Part shown: piece by piece, positions 35,436 through 47,440 of the stretch
Position numbering within the stretch: position 1 is the stretch's first letter
Layout of the letters: each line of letters starts with the position of its first letter
Source: Fagopyrum homotropicum
Taxonomy: Eukaryota > Streptophyta > Magnoliopsida > Caryophyllales > Polygonaceae
Direction of reading: 5' to 3'
Length of the DNA stretch: 64,000 bases
Assembly: GCA_033239125.1 (NCBI GenBank)
Contig: BSWB01000005.1
Location: 137,264,494 to 137,328,493, forward strand
Made by a program: the position numbers and the translations under genes
Notes under the pieces: model-generated
What the model was told of the DNA's origin: nothing
What the model saw: only the letters and a program-made list of their open reading frames with translations
Database searches by the model: none

Positions 35436-36126
35436 ATATATATATCTTCTTTTAAAATTCATTTGTAGTTTGTAATATCACATACATATTATTAATGACA
35501 AATTGAAAAATAAGTCCCCACGGCGATTTCCGAACCGAGAGTTGCTATCCCTAAGCCTAGTAGTTATTCCTCGAGTTCGGCGTCGGTTTTCTACGCTCAT
35601 CCCTTAACAACCCCGGGGACTCCCGAACCTTCCCTCCCTTCGGGCGAAGAGGTTGTTTGCTTCCGAATAATGGAAAAATCCCCCTATCCTCTCTAACAAC
35701 ATGTTGGCCTCCGGCGAACTTGTGATCAATTTTCCAAAGGGGGAAGTCGCTACTCCAATTGTTACTGTTGCAGAGGATGTTTTGCAATATATTGAAATCT
35801 CACGGAAGAACTTTGCGGGAGTAAAAGTGGATGATTTACAACCAATAATTCCGAAATTTCGAAAAATGATATCATGATATATTATAGGCTAAATTGGCAT
35901 TTAGGGTCTTTTACTCCATAGAGTTGGAATTTAGGGCCTTACCAATTACAAATTGATAAATTGGGCTCCTACTTTACTAGACTAATTCAGAAATAGTATA
36001 AAAAGTGGACAAAAGTGATGATTGATGAGTGATGACTGATGTGAGTGCTGATTGTGACACTTTTGATTGACATTTTGGAGAGAATTTGGGGCCAAAAAAC
36101 ACAGCCCTCTGCCCCAAAAAAATGCA

Positions 36127-36696
36127 TCCCTCGTCATACTTGTCATAATCATGATATATCGGTTGCCGGCTATGGTGATGGCGACGTTGGCCGGACCGAT
36201 CATTCTCGGGATGTTGAGAGCGATCATTTGTTTGATGATGGTACCAGTTATCAACCCGGGAGGGACGGTTGGTGCGTTGGGCACTAGATGGAGGAGGGGA
36301 ATTGTCATACTTACGTCGGTTGTGCTCATAACGCTTGTGTCGATTCTCCGTGTCAACATATAGCAAATCATTCGGAGAAGGGTCAAGGTGCATGTCACCT
36401 TCATTGTGGGACTCATGACCGTCATCTTGTAAGGGCCTTTGATTTTCAATGACGGAGGCGAGCCGTCGACCGTTAGATGGTTCGGCTCCCAATATACCTT
36501 TGTCTTTGCGACGTCCATCGGATGTGGAAGCATCGACCAAGGTTTCATTTGGATTCGGTGGGGCGATCGTAAGGGTAAGCATTTGGGCCTTCAAAGCTTC
36601 AATTTCTTGCCGAAGTGAGGCATTTTCTTCGGTCAAAGTAGTGAGCTCTTGCCTTTCACGAGAGTCCTGAGAATTTTCTATTTCGACGTTAGTCAT
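36127..36696 (-). pseudogene. Gypsy gag N-terminus, truncated
   Basis: It starts at the ATG at 36696 (MTNVEIENSQ) with a coiled-coil heptad stretch (LTTLTEENASLRQEIEALKA) followed by a charged, Arg/His-rich segment. It is truncated at about 36127, beyond which the frame runs into unrelated sequence. The gag identity rests on its position after the primer-binding site and leader, and on the coiled coil plus basic composition typical of plant Ty3/gypsy gag N-termini. Confidence 0.65.
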
Positions 36697-37432
36697 AACT
36701 CCAAAATTAGACACAAAATTGCAAGCAATCAAATGAGCAAAGTGACAAGTTAAGTCAACGTTACCCAAGTTTAAGTGCGTTAAGGTTCTACCTTTGGGAA
36801 GGTCGCGTGGCGGTTAGGCAAGGAAGGCAAATCCAACAAATTTGAACCAAAATGCACACAAAATCAAGAGAAAATTTGCAACTTGTAAGAAAATGGAGAG
36901 ATAGGAAATGGACGGATTGTTTATCGGCAAGTTTTACTTGCTTTGGTCTTTGACCTTTTTCAAAAATTCGATTTTTCGGATGGACCGGTTTGCCGGACGT
37001 CTTTTACTTTTGTTTTTGTGAAATTATTTCGTTTTGAAACTTTTGAATGCAACCTTTGGAATGCAAGAGACGAATCCACTTTTCTTTGAAACAAATCCGT
37101 TTTTTTGAAGAGTTTTTGCTTTGTTTTTGGTTTTTGGAATATCAAAAGCCGTGATATCCGATTTTGTCAACAAAAAAATCCCAAGAAAATGGTGAAATTG
37201 ATTAACAAAAATTTCGGATTGGGTGAGAAAAAAACGTTTTTTGATTAATGGTTTGATGGCAAACCAAAAATCTCCTAAATTTGCTTTGCAAAGTGGATCG
37301 GAAAAAAAAAAATTCAAGAACGTGGATGAAGATGCGAAGAACGAGATGAAGATGATGATAAACAAAAAGCAAAAAGGATGAATATGATAACACACAAAAA
37401 CAAGAGTAAAGATAACTTAGCTTACATCCCTT

Positions 37433-37445
37433 TGCTCTGATACCA
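37433..37445 (-). other. Primer-binding site (initiator Met tRNA)
   Basis: TGGTATCAGAGCA on the - strand is the standard plant retrotransposon primer-binding site complementary to the 3' end of initiator tRNA-Met. It lies 3 nt after the LTR end (...GCATCA at 37449). Confidence 0.9.
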
Positions 37446-37448
37446 ATT

Positions 37449-38143
37449 TGATGCGTCCTTGGACACGTCAATGAAATATTCCGGATCTAGATCAAACTAA
37501 AGCTCAACTACTCCTTAATTGAAGTGCGGATGCGTTGAAGATGGGTTGCGGAAGCTTAGAGATGGAGGCGGAAGTTGTATGGTTGAGTCGATCTTGATTG
37601 ATCGATCAAGCCTTGAAGTGGGTCGGTTGAGTTGGTTCTTGAAGAACCCTCGAATGTGGTTGAGGTTGGATCGAAGATACAAAAGAAGAACTTTGAGAGG
37701 ATTGGAAGAGGGATTGATGCTTAAGTAAGTAGGAGGAAAATACTTCTCAATACTTAATCAAATTGGACATGCTTTACAAATGAGCCAAGCATCCCTTATA
37801 TAGTGGATGAAGGCCATACAAAGGGTCGGAAATTAAATGACGGAAATAAAGTCGGAATTTAAGTTCCGAAAATGAAAAGCTTAAAAATGTGAAAGGTTGG
37901 GAATTTAAGTTCGGAATTAAGTTTCCGAATTAAATTCCGAAACCAAAAGTCTAATCTTAAATTCGGGAAATTAAGTTCCGGAAATAAAGTCCCGTAAATT
38001 AATAATCCGAAAATAAAAAGACTTATTATTACAAAACTATAAAATACGGAAAATGCGGAAAATGTGCCAGAACGGTGCCGGCTTGACAAGCTTCAAGTCA
38101 TAGTGGCGTAGAGGCACGGTTTGCGACCAATGGGTCCGTGACA
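37449..38143 (-). repeat. LTR of gypsy fragment
   Basis: The 3' edge is fixed by the CA before the primer-binding site. The 5' edge is not settled: TGTCACGGAC at 38143 and TGACTTGAAG at 38100 are both possible, and no polypurine tract was found. It contains a TATATAA box at 37802-37796 and many CGGAA(A/T)TTAA words. Confidence 0.55.
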
Positions 38144-38880
38144 AGCAACGGTGCGGCTAATGATGGAGCCGGTAGCTTGGGCGATTGCCTTAGCACGTGA
38201 ACGGGTGAGCGGTCCATCGGAGCAAACCCGGAGTGCCTCGTCTTCCTCATGTTGGGACATAGGGGTCAAGGGTGCATCATCTACCCAAAAAAACGCAGTC
38301 CTCTTGTGGAGCTTCTACGTCGCCGGAATCTGGACTGCTTACATTTCCCTGTTCTATTTTTGGGTAAGCATCGGTGTTTGTTATCATTCTCCTGCCTTGC
38401 CCAAGTTTGGGAATAAAGTTGCATATGTGAATCTACAAAAAACACATTATAAGCATATTACATAATTATGATTATTGGGTATGATGTCAGATTACCCAAC
38501 TATATGCCAAAGTTGGGTTATGATGTGAAGTTATTGGGTATGTTGTAAGCTTACACAGTAAATACATGGACTAATCAGTTATATGCAAAACATTCCTATA
38601 TACTTGAGTACCATAAAATACATATATAGAGTAATCAATTACATGCAAAACATTCCTACATATTTGAATATCATGAAATACATACCCAAATAACAAATAC
38701 ATGAATCCATACATAACCAATATCCACTATTATGAACCCCAATTTACATACCTAATATATAGTGCAATCTTACACACCTATCCTGCAAAATACATCTCTA
38801 TATACTTGGGTAAGATAAAATACATACCACAAACAACAATCCATACCCAAGTCAAATCTTATCAAGCATCTCTTTCATAA

Positions 38881-39235
38881 TACATACCCCAAACAACAAC
38901 CACAAAATCAATTGATAACAATACCCGGTAAATACATTCATGGAGTAATCAATTACTCAATCCATACCCAAATCAAATCTTACAAAAGCCTATCTTCAAT
39001 AATGCATACCCAAAATGCACACACATATACTCAATTCAAAGCAATACCCCAAAAATGCAAACGTTAAGTAACCAATCTCTTTCATAATTACATATCCAAA
39101 CTGCACACATAAAATCAATTCATACCAATACCCAGTAAATACATTCATTGAGTAATCAATTACTCAATTCATGCCTAAATCAAATCTTACAAAAGCCTAT
39201 CTTTAATAATACATACCCAAACTGCACACACATGC
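38881..39235. repeat. Two direct copies of an about 145-bp unit
   Basis: 38881-39027 and 39091-39235 share CAATACCC(G/A)GTAAATACATT, AGTAATCAATTACTCAAT and AATCTTACAAAAGCCTATCT in the same order. Looser copies of the ATACCCAAA theme extend back to about 38560. Confidence 0.7.
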
Positions 39236-39257
39236 ACTAAAGAGTAGAACGGCTTAC

Positions 39258-39419
39258 CAATTCTTCATCAATGACGTCATTTGAACCCCTTTCCTCAGGA
39301 ACTCTAGCCTCCTCAAGAACTCCAGCCTCCATAGTTTCCTTGAGAATTCTAGCCTCGCCGGAATCGGGGGCTCTAGTATCGGCGGAAACCCTAGCTTCCT
39401 CCGCCATTAAAGTCTCCAT
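39258..39419 (-). pseudogene. Isolated first-exon-like open frame
   Basis: 54 codons from the ATG at 39419 with internal repeats (EEARV, EARILKE) ending at a good donor, TTG|GTAAGCC. The acidic Ala/Glu-rich peptide has no family I recognise. Downstream on the same strand only repeats and the gypsy fragment follow, although a short stretch (SPDSGDVEAPQEDC, about 38330-38290) could be a second exon cut by that fragment. Probably a transposon-borne or abandoned gene piece. Confidence 0.3.
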
Positions 39420-39929
39420 CCTACGACCTCTGCCTCAATTACGGTCTGAGTAAACCCTAGAATGAAAGAGGGCGCCGGTATTTGAGCAGTTAACGTGGAA
39501 GGAAGATCCGCCATTTTTGATTGGAAGAATTGGGGATTGCGTTTGGTTAGGGAAATTGGGGAATACGTTCTTCAAGATGAAAAAGAGGAAAGGAAGAAGG
39601 AAGAATTGGTTCTTGTTTCCCTCTCTCTATTTGCAAAACCAAGAACCGTCTTATCAAATTTAAATTTGGGAGAAGAAATATCATTTCATTTTCAAGCTCC
39701 AACAGTGCCCTATTTTACTAGATTCAGGCCTACTTTTTTTTTTATTTTAGCTAGAGGCCCATTTTACAAAAGTAAAATGTAAGGACCCCATTTCTCTAAT
39801 TAATTCTATATTATATTGGAGGTGTAGTAAAAATTGATGATTTATGACCAAATTAGCTTCAGAGATGATTGGGGAGGATAAGGACATCACCCCTAAAAAT
39901 ACTTATAAATGGATTTGAAAACTTGATAA

Positions 39930-40906
39930 CCAACAAAACTTCCTTTGAAAATTATCAAAAAATGGAATCCAACAAAAGTCAAGCTAGACGAAAGAAGAAT
40001 TGTTGTCACTATGCATTGTGAATTGTGCAATCATCATCTTGAGGATTTATTCCACCTACTTATTGATTATCCCTTTAGTAAACAAATCATTTTTAAAATT
40101 GATAGGCCAATTTCGGTTGAACTAAGCAACACTAGCCATGAAAACAAAAAAAAAGCAACAACCTTTCTACAAGAAATAAAAAACAAAAACGGACTTAGCA
40201 TGTTCTCCTATCTAGCAACAATCTGGTGGATCATATGATTCTTTAGTAATAAAATCATTTTTAATAATGAGTATGTCGGTCTCATCACTGGTTTAATTCC
40301 ATTTATTAAAAAACAAATCCATAATTGGAATATATTATCATTGACGAGGATGACTACGATATCAAACCGCCAACAAAATAATACAATACAACCACACAAA
40401 AAAACATTAAGTGGGAAAAGCCAAGACATGGATTCCACAAACTTAACTTCGATGGATTGAAACTCGATTCAGGAGTAACATCCATTAATTTGATAATTCG
40501 AAATCTCAATGGTGATGTAGTTAGTCTCGATGCTGAAAAAAATAACTTTAACTCGGTAATAAAAGCTGAAACTTTTGCTTTTAAATTTAGATTGCAAGAA
40601 GCTATCAAACTACAAATCAAGAAGATCAAAATCGAGGGTGATAATTTGTGTGTTATCAAGGCATTTCAAGGTTTGTGGAGTTGTCTGCAGGAGATCGAGA
40701 TCGGGGAGGCTTGACCTCCCTAACTCTTTGTCATCTAGAGAACAAACTCCGAATGGATTTTCCCGATGAACCTCAATGAGAAACTCCTTCAAACTATTGT
40801 TCTTATTCTTCTAAACAATCCAGCTATAAGAACAACTCTCATATGCCACAAAAACACAATTTATTCATGAAGGTTGGACTAGTGGTACAATGTATATGTT
40901 GTATGA
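39930..40906 (+). pseudogene. LINE (L1) ORF2 C-terminus: zf-RVT and RNase H
   Basis: Zinc-binding RT-associated domain CELCNHHLEDLFHLLIDYPF (near 40017-40080), then, after a decayed linker, an RNase H domain: HKLNFDG (40437-40457) to VIKAETFAFKFRLQEAIKLQ and KIEGDNLCVIKAFQGLW (to about 40680). Several stops and shifts are present. The last codons (EGWTSGTMYM) run into the Mutator insertion at 40907 and resume at 46161 with LYDDADIAKL and a stop, so this is the C-terminus of the same LINE. Confidence 0.75.
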
Positions 40907-42715
40907 CGGTCCTGTTTCCTTAGAGTTTTAAAAAAAACTGTAGGGGTAGAATTCGTTAAATCTCAGCCCTTAATCTAATTCAACGGATAAGATTCACTCT
41001 AACCTATAACTTATTAAAAAAAATTCTAAAAGAACCATTACCCCATTTTTCTATCGATTTTATTTTACAGATCCTATCTCCACGAACTTCTCCTTCTACA
41101 AAGAAATCTCTCTATTTGTTGTGCTAGCGATTGAAGATCATTGACGATTTTTTTGGTTTGATCTTCTGCGACAAAATTAGGGCTTTTGCAAGGGGGGTCT
41201 TCTTTAATTCTATTTTGGGTTTTTTCAGAGATCGATTGTGACGGTGAAGGCGCGACGGAGGTTTTGACAAATTGATTTCGGTGGTCGATTTGAGCGAGCT
41301 TTGATTTTGACGTTTCTGGCAATAGAGAATTGTTCGATTCATATTCTTTGTTCTTTTTGGGGCCTTTGAGATTGTTGTATGTTCACAGTTGGGGAATTGT
41401 TCGATTGGCCGAGGTTTTGCAAGGTTAAGATCGTCTGCTCTGTTCACAGTTTTTAGCAATTGAGAATTGATTTCGGTGGTCGATTGGTGTCTGTTCACAG
41501 TTAGGGATTTTTCAGAACGACATCGTTCTTGTTTACGGCAATTTGAGAGGTTGTTCGAAGTGATAGTGTCACATTCAGATTTGTTCTCAACTTGGAGGCT
41601 GATTCTTTCTACTATTGAAGGGCCATCTTCTCTGATTTGGAGTATAATTTACTGTAAGTTTTCAAAACTCTCTCTCTCGTTTGGCTCAGGATGGACTTGA
41701 GTGTTGTTTTGTTCGTTTACCTAACCAGGAGTAGTTTGTTTTATATACGCCTGAATTGGTTTGCTATCTGTTATATACAATAACTTGACAGGTTTTATTT
41801 TGAAAGCAAATGGTTATATGATGAGTTATATACTTCGATGAAAGTTGAATGTAGTTGACAAAGACTAGAGGTGTTGATTGCATTGCCTTGTATTTGTTGC
41901 TGAGTTTCAAACATGAGAAGATTTAAAGAAGGTTAATGGCAACATGAGAGGATTATACAAAAATGGACACACCATCTATGAGAAAGAGAACTCCGTTATT
42001 AAATATCAGCCTGAGCTACCGCTACCTCGTGTGTATGTGCACAAGATTACATGAAGACCTGTCTACAAAGTTATATGCTCAAGAACTAGAGAAATGTGTA
42101 GTATTTAGTTAGGATTTAATTGTACTATGTATAAGTCATTAAGTTGACAGTTTTTGCTTAGTTATTTTTGCCTCTCTCTATATGTAAAAATAGAGGCATT
42201 CTACTATTGTAAAATTTTGTCAAATCAATAAAAAGTTCAGTTATTTGCTTTCTCTTATTTTATAAGATTCTTTGTTTGTTCTCAAATTGAATTTTTTTTA
42301 ATCATTATAATGTTGAAACAAAGAAGAAGAAAACTACTGATAAATTGCCCTCAAATTGATGCCAATTACTTGCATTTTCGAAACACCAAAAGTGTTTAGT
42401 AAAACCAGGAAACCAGTAAACCAGTAACATTTGCATTTTCCAAACACCAAAAGTGTTCAGCAAAACCATTAAATCAAGCTAATCAGTAAACCAATAACAT
42501 TACATAAAATGAATTTGCTGTAAATTCAAACAGTGCAAAGCTGGCATTTGAGATATCTGTGTTTTCTAAAACACAAAAGTCCAATGCTCGAAGTGAAGGT
42601 ACTAGTTGGGTGTTCTGCTGGAGCACTTTTGTTGTTCACTTCCTGTTGTTTTTAATCTCAGCATTCTTATATACACTAATATGGTTTCTGCAGGAACAAT
42701 GTTGACAAGTATGAC

Positions 42716-42838
42716 TAGTAAACCAAGTTAATCAAGCTAATCAAGCTAACTAGTAAACCAAGTTAATCAAGCTAATCAAGCTAACTAGTAAACCAAGTTA
42801 ATCAAGCTAACTAGTAAACCAACCAAGCTAATCAACTA
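42716..42838. repeat. Minisatellite in Mutator interior
   Basis: Tandem copies built from AGTAAACCAAGTTAATCAAG and AGCTAATCAAGCTAACT. A related degenerate pair of AACACCAAAAGTGTT(T/C)AG units sits at about 42380-42470. Confidence 0.75.
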
Positions 42839-43434
42839 TTCTCCATATGAGTAAGAAAAAACAACTACAAGGTACTGTGAAACAAAAAAAGTAAACGAGT
42901 GACACTGTTGACAATTTTTTTGTTTCTAAAACAAACCAGTGTCATGTGAAATAAAAATACTGTAAATTCTAAATGAATTCTACTTCTTCTATGTTATTCT
43001 TCTAATACGTCTTGTTGATGCATTACAATTTACAAGCTTCTTCTTTACTACTCTTTTTAGATTAACGATCATAGACCTGCATTCACAAACTTATCACATT
43101 ATTTGAAAATTAACTAACCAAAATTGAAAATAGAACAATTATAATACATACCAAGGTTAAGATAAGATAAATCATTGGAAAACATTTCATTGAACCGAAC
43201 AATCTTTGCATTTATATCGTATAAGCAAGAAATCTTGTCACACGCATTGTATGAATTTTCATATTAAATATAAAATAAATTATTTTGAAGATATACATGA
43301 GGTAAAAGTAGTATCTCATTGGTTGGATGAATAGAGGGTGTCACTTGAATTTCACTACTTGGTTCCTAATAAAAAAAAATCAGAATTTCGATTAAATAAT
43401 TCTAATATGAAAATAGGTTGAATTTTTTTCATAT

Positions 43435-45546
43435 CTAGATGTTTGATTGTACCTCTACCGGCTGATTGTTTTGATTTTGCTGAACATGCTTCTTCTTTCT
43501 TTGACTTGCCGTAGACGGTTGATCTTTAAGACTAAGATCAATCATCTTTCTCTTCCTTCGACGAAATTTCTCGGTCCAGCTTGTTAATCGTTTTCCTCCT
43601 TTTCGGCCCTCTTTTTTCTTCAAAACAACATTGCAGGGGACAAATACATCGTCTGGTTTGACACTTTCATTAAGATCAGGAACCAACAAATCAGTATGCT
43701 CTTGCAATCGCATGTTTGACAACATCTTATCAACCTCATCAATAATAGTGTTCACTTTATTTTTTAGAAACAAGGAGGATTCCTCAGATATAGATGCTCG
43801 AGAAGCTAGACTGACAAACTTGCAACATAAAGACCTATACCTCCGTGTAGTATTCAGTTGAGGATCCTCAACAACAACTATCCCACTAACATCTCTCACA
43901 ACACCACTTCGTGCTTCTCTGGTCCATCGCTTCAAAATGTACTTCTCGGGAACTAATTTAATGTTCATCGTATCAAGCACCTTTAAAGCATGAGCACATA
44001 ATATTCCCAACCTCTCAAACATTTTACAACTACAAACGACTGTTTGAGTCACAGGATCAACAAAAACTATATATTGCATATCAGATGAACTATCATCATC
44101 AAAACTAGAAATCACAACTACATACTCGTGTCTTGGTTGTCCTTCAATTGGAGGCTTGATGTATGCGGCTGTGGACCAATCATACTCGTCTTGAAAGGAT
44201 TAAAAAATCTTCGGAGTGTATATCTGACCAACTTGTTTAAGTAGCGGTGTTCTTCTCATCTTCATTCTAGGCAATTTATCCCGAGAAGCAAATTCAGATT
44301 GTATCTTGTTTTGACATTTTTGCCTGACAACACGCTCAAAGTATTTAAAAAATCGCATTATGTCCATTTTACAATGTAAGTAGTCTTTCAAATCCCTATT
44401 AAAACTCTCACTTAGTTGCGTGCTTCGCATCCCCAAAGAAAATACATCCTTCATATAACATTCATCCCACTTTTCTCTTAAGGCATATATACCATCCAAC
44501 CAAGCAACTTTTGTCACTTTTTTCCGCAACACACTGAAAGCTTTCTCAAATTCAGCTATTTCATTACATTCACACATACAAGCCTTAGAATCTTGAAGAA
44601 CACTTGAGTAATCATGAATCAAGTGCTTCAATGCATTTTCCATAATATGCCATGCACATAATCCGTGTGAAGTCTTTGGCATAACCTCACCTATAGCCTT
44701 TCCCATAGCAATGTCTTGATCGGTGAAAATGTTCTTCGGATACTTATTGTCATGTGTTGCAAGAAAGGTTTCAAACAACCATCGAAAAGATTATGCAGTT
44801 TCATCATACAACAATGTGGCTCCAAAGATAACAAGTTCTCTGAAATGGTTAAAACCGACAAAAATACCAAGAGGTCTATGTTCCTTGTTCGTACCAAATG
44901 TAGTGTCAAAGACAACTACATCTCCAAATGATGCATAATCTATAAGCATTTTTTCATCTGCCCAAAATACATTAGTCATTTGCTCTTCACTATCCAGCTG
45001 AATGGAATACTGAAATGAAGGATTATCTACCGTTTACATATGAAAGTATTTCAATACACTTCCAGCTTCCCCATATAACAAACTCCGTTGACGCGTTCTT
45101 TGTAGATAATTTCTATGAACTTGATGTGTGTACCCTAGATTAGTTGATCCCCCAACATGTGCACCTATAAACTCGTGAGCTTTTCTAGGCTTAATTCCAA
45201 AGTCATCTGCAAGATCAATTTCAATTGTCTGAGCTTCAGATATTTTCCTTTGTGATGTCAATAGGTGACTTGTCTTTGGTGAATGGAGAGGATGGTTGTG
45301 CTCAGATACGAAATCATGTATTTTGTATCTTTTCATTATCTTGTTCAATGAACATCCAATTCGTGCTTGGCAACCCGTTCTAGTTTCAGCCCGACAACGC
45401 TTACCTAAGTTGCCTCTCTTGTCAATGAGGCGATGACCTTGTTTCGCACATAAAAATCTTTGCGAAGTTACCTCACCGGTTTTCTTGCTCTTGTTCTCGA
45501 AATGCTTACGAACATTAAAACCCACATTTCCTCCATATTCTACCAA
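43435..45546 (-). pseudogene. FAR1-related Mutator transposase with three in-frame TAA stops
   Basis: The frame is continuous on the - strand over 2.1 kb apart from TAA at 45036-45034, 44793-44791 and 44202-44200. Domains: FAR1 DNA-binding domain (VGFNVRKHF ... SEHNHPLHSP), MULE catalytic domain (VVFDTTFGTNKEHRPLGIFV; FTDQDIAMGKAIGEVMP; HGLCAWHIMENA), and SWIM zinc finger VVCSCKMFERLGILCAHALK (CxC-x9-CxH). The tail is basic. Upstream, an ATG near 45584 (MELDSVDDV) is one base out of frame, suggesting a small deletion near 45553. Relatives include domesticated FHY3/FAR1 transcription factors, but the nested inverted repeats and duplications mark this as a transposon copy. Confidence 0.9.
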
Positions 45547-46160
45547 AAATTCTATACATCATCAACTGAATCTAATTCCATACCTATTTATGGGATCCAA
45601 TCTGTAGATACGTCCATCATGAAACGAGCAGGGAAGTAGCAGACAGGAAATGTTTAGAACAACAACAAGCAGAGAAGTAGCAGAATCTAGTAGAATAGTC
45701 TAGAACATCAACAAGCAGGGACGTAGCAGAATCATTTACAACAACAAGCAAGGAAGTACTCTAGCAGACGATCTTAACCTTGCAGGACCTCTGCCAATTG
45801 CCAAAACCTCGTCGCTCCTTCACCGTCATAATCGATCTATGAAAAAACCCAAAATAGAATCAAAGAAGATCCCCCTTGCAAAAGCCCTAATTTTGTCGCA
45901 GAAGACCAAACCAAGACAATCGTTAATGATCTTCAATCGCTAGCACAACAAATAGAGAGATCTCTTTATAGAAGGAGAAGTTCGTGGAGAGAGAGGATCT
46001 GTAAAATAAAATCGATAGAAAAATGGGGTAATGGTTCTTTTAGAATTTTTTTAAATAAGTTATAGGTTAGAGTGAATCTTATCCGTTGATTTAGATTAAG
46101 GGCTGAGATTTTACGAATTCTACCCTAGAGTTTTTTTAAAACTCTAGGGAAACAGGACCG

Positions 46161-46708
46161 GTTGTATGATGATGCAGATATCGCAAAGTTGTAGCAATAT
46201 GTATTTTGGTGAACAATCTAAGTAACAAGATAAATAAAGCAATAATGTTTAAAAAAACAAGAACAATGTTCATTTAGATATGATATCAAATGATATTGCT
46301 CAACAAAGTTAAATCATAGAGCAACAACTCATTTGTTTTTCTTGTTGCTAGTTGGTCCTTAAAACAGGTGATGCGCAATTAATATAATGTAAACTGTCAA
46401 ACAAAGTATTTTAGCGGGATGATTAACACGTTAGAGCTTCGGTCTTTGTATGAAAATAGAATAACGGAAAACATGCATTGAAAATAAACACAAAGAATCT
46501 ATGAAGAACGAGAGCATAAGAAAAAACAAAAAGAGTAAAATGAATTTAAGGGTAGCAAATATGCATAAAAATAATAATGTCAAGCGCATAAATATAACAA
46601 TACATGGGGAAATTGTAGCGAGAGGACAAATGTAGGAACAATGGGAGTAGTACATCCCATTATAGAAAGCTATTATAAATGAGGACCGCCTTATGGAATT
46701 GCAAATGT
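46161..46708 (+). other. LINE 3' end and flank
   Basis: 46161-46205 completes the LINE ORF2 interrupted at 40907 (LYDDADIAKL then TAG). The following AT-rich 3' UTR has no clear poly-A end. Further features are not recognised up to the next LINE piece at 46709. Confidence 0.5.
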
Positions 46709-46917
46709 ATGAAGAAAGAACTTTTGGACAAACATTAACCTAACATGCAATAATGAACATATCCAAATGATTATGCTAGCCGAAACAAAAACAAGTTCTA
46801 AACTTGATGATGCAATATGAAAAAATGTAGGTTTTGACAATATTTGATTTATCCCAGCTAACGGCTTTGCCGGATGATTATGCCTCGTGTGGAAAGAGTA
46901 CCAAATGAATGACGACA
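46709..46917 (+). pseudogene. LINE endonuclease fragment
   Basis: Broken translation NFWTNINLTCN, IMLAETKTSSKLDDA, VGFDNI and LCLVWKEYQM parallels the endonuclease at 59016-59220 (SLWTNIEAVCK, IALAETKSEKPPDDN, AGFDNM, LCLLWKEFQL). Two or more stops. Truncated at both ends. Confidence 0.75.
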
Positions 46918-46949
46918 AAATCGAATCAACTAAAAAAGAAAATAGATAT

Positions 46950-47440
46950 CACTACAAAAAAAATTATGACAGTACTTTGTGTCGGCAAGGATTCTAATGG
47001 GTGATTTTTGTGATGACACAATGTCGGTACTAAGTGATGTCGTTACTGATCTTTTTTGCAATAGCAAAAATTGGTTCCATCACAAAAGGTTGAGGTTTTT
47101 GTGACGTCACACCAACAACAATTGGAGTTGTCGCAAAAGGGTGAGTTTTTTGCGACGGCACAACAACGACAATTGGCACAGTCGCAAAAGATTGAGGTTT
47201 TTGCTATGGAAGAACGAAAATTGGTATCGTGGAAAAGGTGATTTTTTTGCGGCGGCATATCGCCGACAATTGATGTCTTCGCAAAAGGTTGAGATATTTG
47301 CGACACAGACCGTCGCAAAAGTTTGAGGTATTTGCGACGGTATAACAATTTGTCATCGCAAGTAGTTGAGTTTTTGCCCCGGAATATCTCCGTCGCAAAA
47401 GGTTGGAGTTTTTGCAACGACACAACAAGTTTGACCGTGT
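46950..47440 (+). mobile_element. CACTA transposon end with subterminal repeats
   Basis: It begins CACTACAAAAAAAATTATG (46950-), the standard CACTA terminus. It is followed at about 47060-47410 by six or seven degenerate units of about 45-65 bp built on GCAAAAGGTTGAGGTTTTTG and TTGCGACGG, the subterminal repeat array typical of En/Spm-type elements. The other end and transposase are missing from the window. Confidence 0.7.

Larger units (their letters stand above)
36127..38283 (-). mobile_element. Rearranged Ty3/gypsy fragment: internal-LTR-internal
   Basis: Read on the - strand, the order is: polyprotein sequence with GPLTRSRAKAI (38283 to about 38100), one LTR (about 38143 or 38100 to 37449) with a TATATAA box at 37802-37796, a primer-binding site, a leader, and the start of gag (36696 to 36127). 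Internal sequence therefore lies on both sides of a single LTR and neither outer end is an LTR. The fragment is flanked by near-identical 14-bp direct repeats, CCCAAAAAAA(T/C)GCA (36113-36126, 38284-38297). Confidence 0.7.
40898..46169 (-). mobile_element. FAR1-type Mutator-like transposon with 9-bp duplication
   Basis: The element spans 40907-46160 (5254 bp) between perfect 9-bp duplications GTTGTATGA (40898-40906, 46161-46169). Ends are CGGTCCTGTTTCC... and its inverse. Terminal inverted repeats are about 370 bp long (to about 41270 and from about 45793). They contain a leader-like segment, so a promoter probably lies in the right repeat. A single transposase reading frame occupies 45546-43435 on the - strand. 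A 9-bp duplication with long inverted repeats defines the Mutator superfamily. Confidence 0.93.

Noticed and set aside
36067..36670. Open frames on the + strand of 73-98 codons
   Set aside because: Antisense shadows of the gypsy gag fragment.
42716..42838. CRISPR-like spaced repeat
   Set aside because: Units are tandem without unique spacers and lie inside a Mutator element of a plant genome; an ordinary minisatellite.
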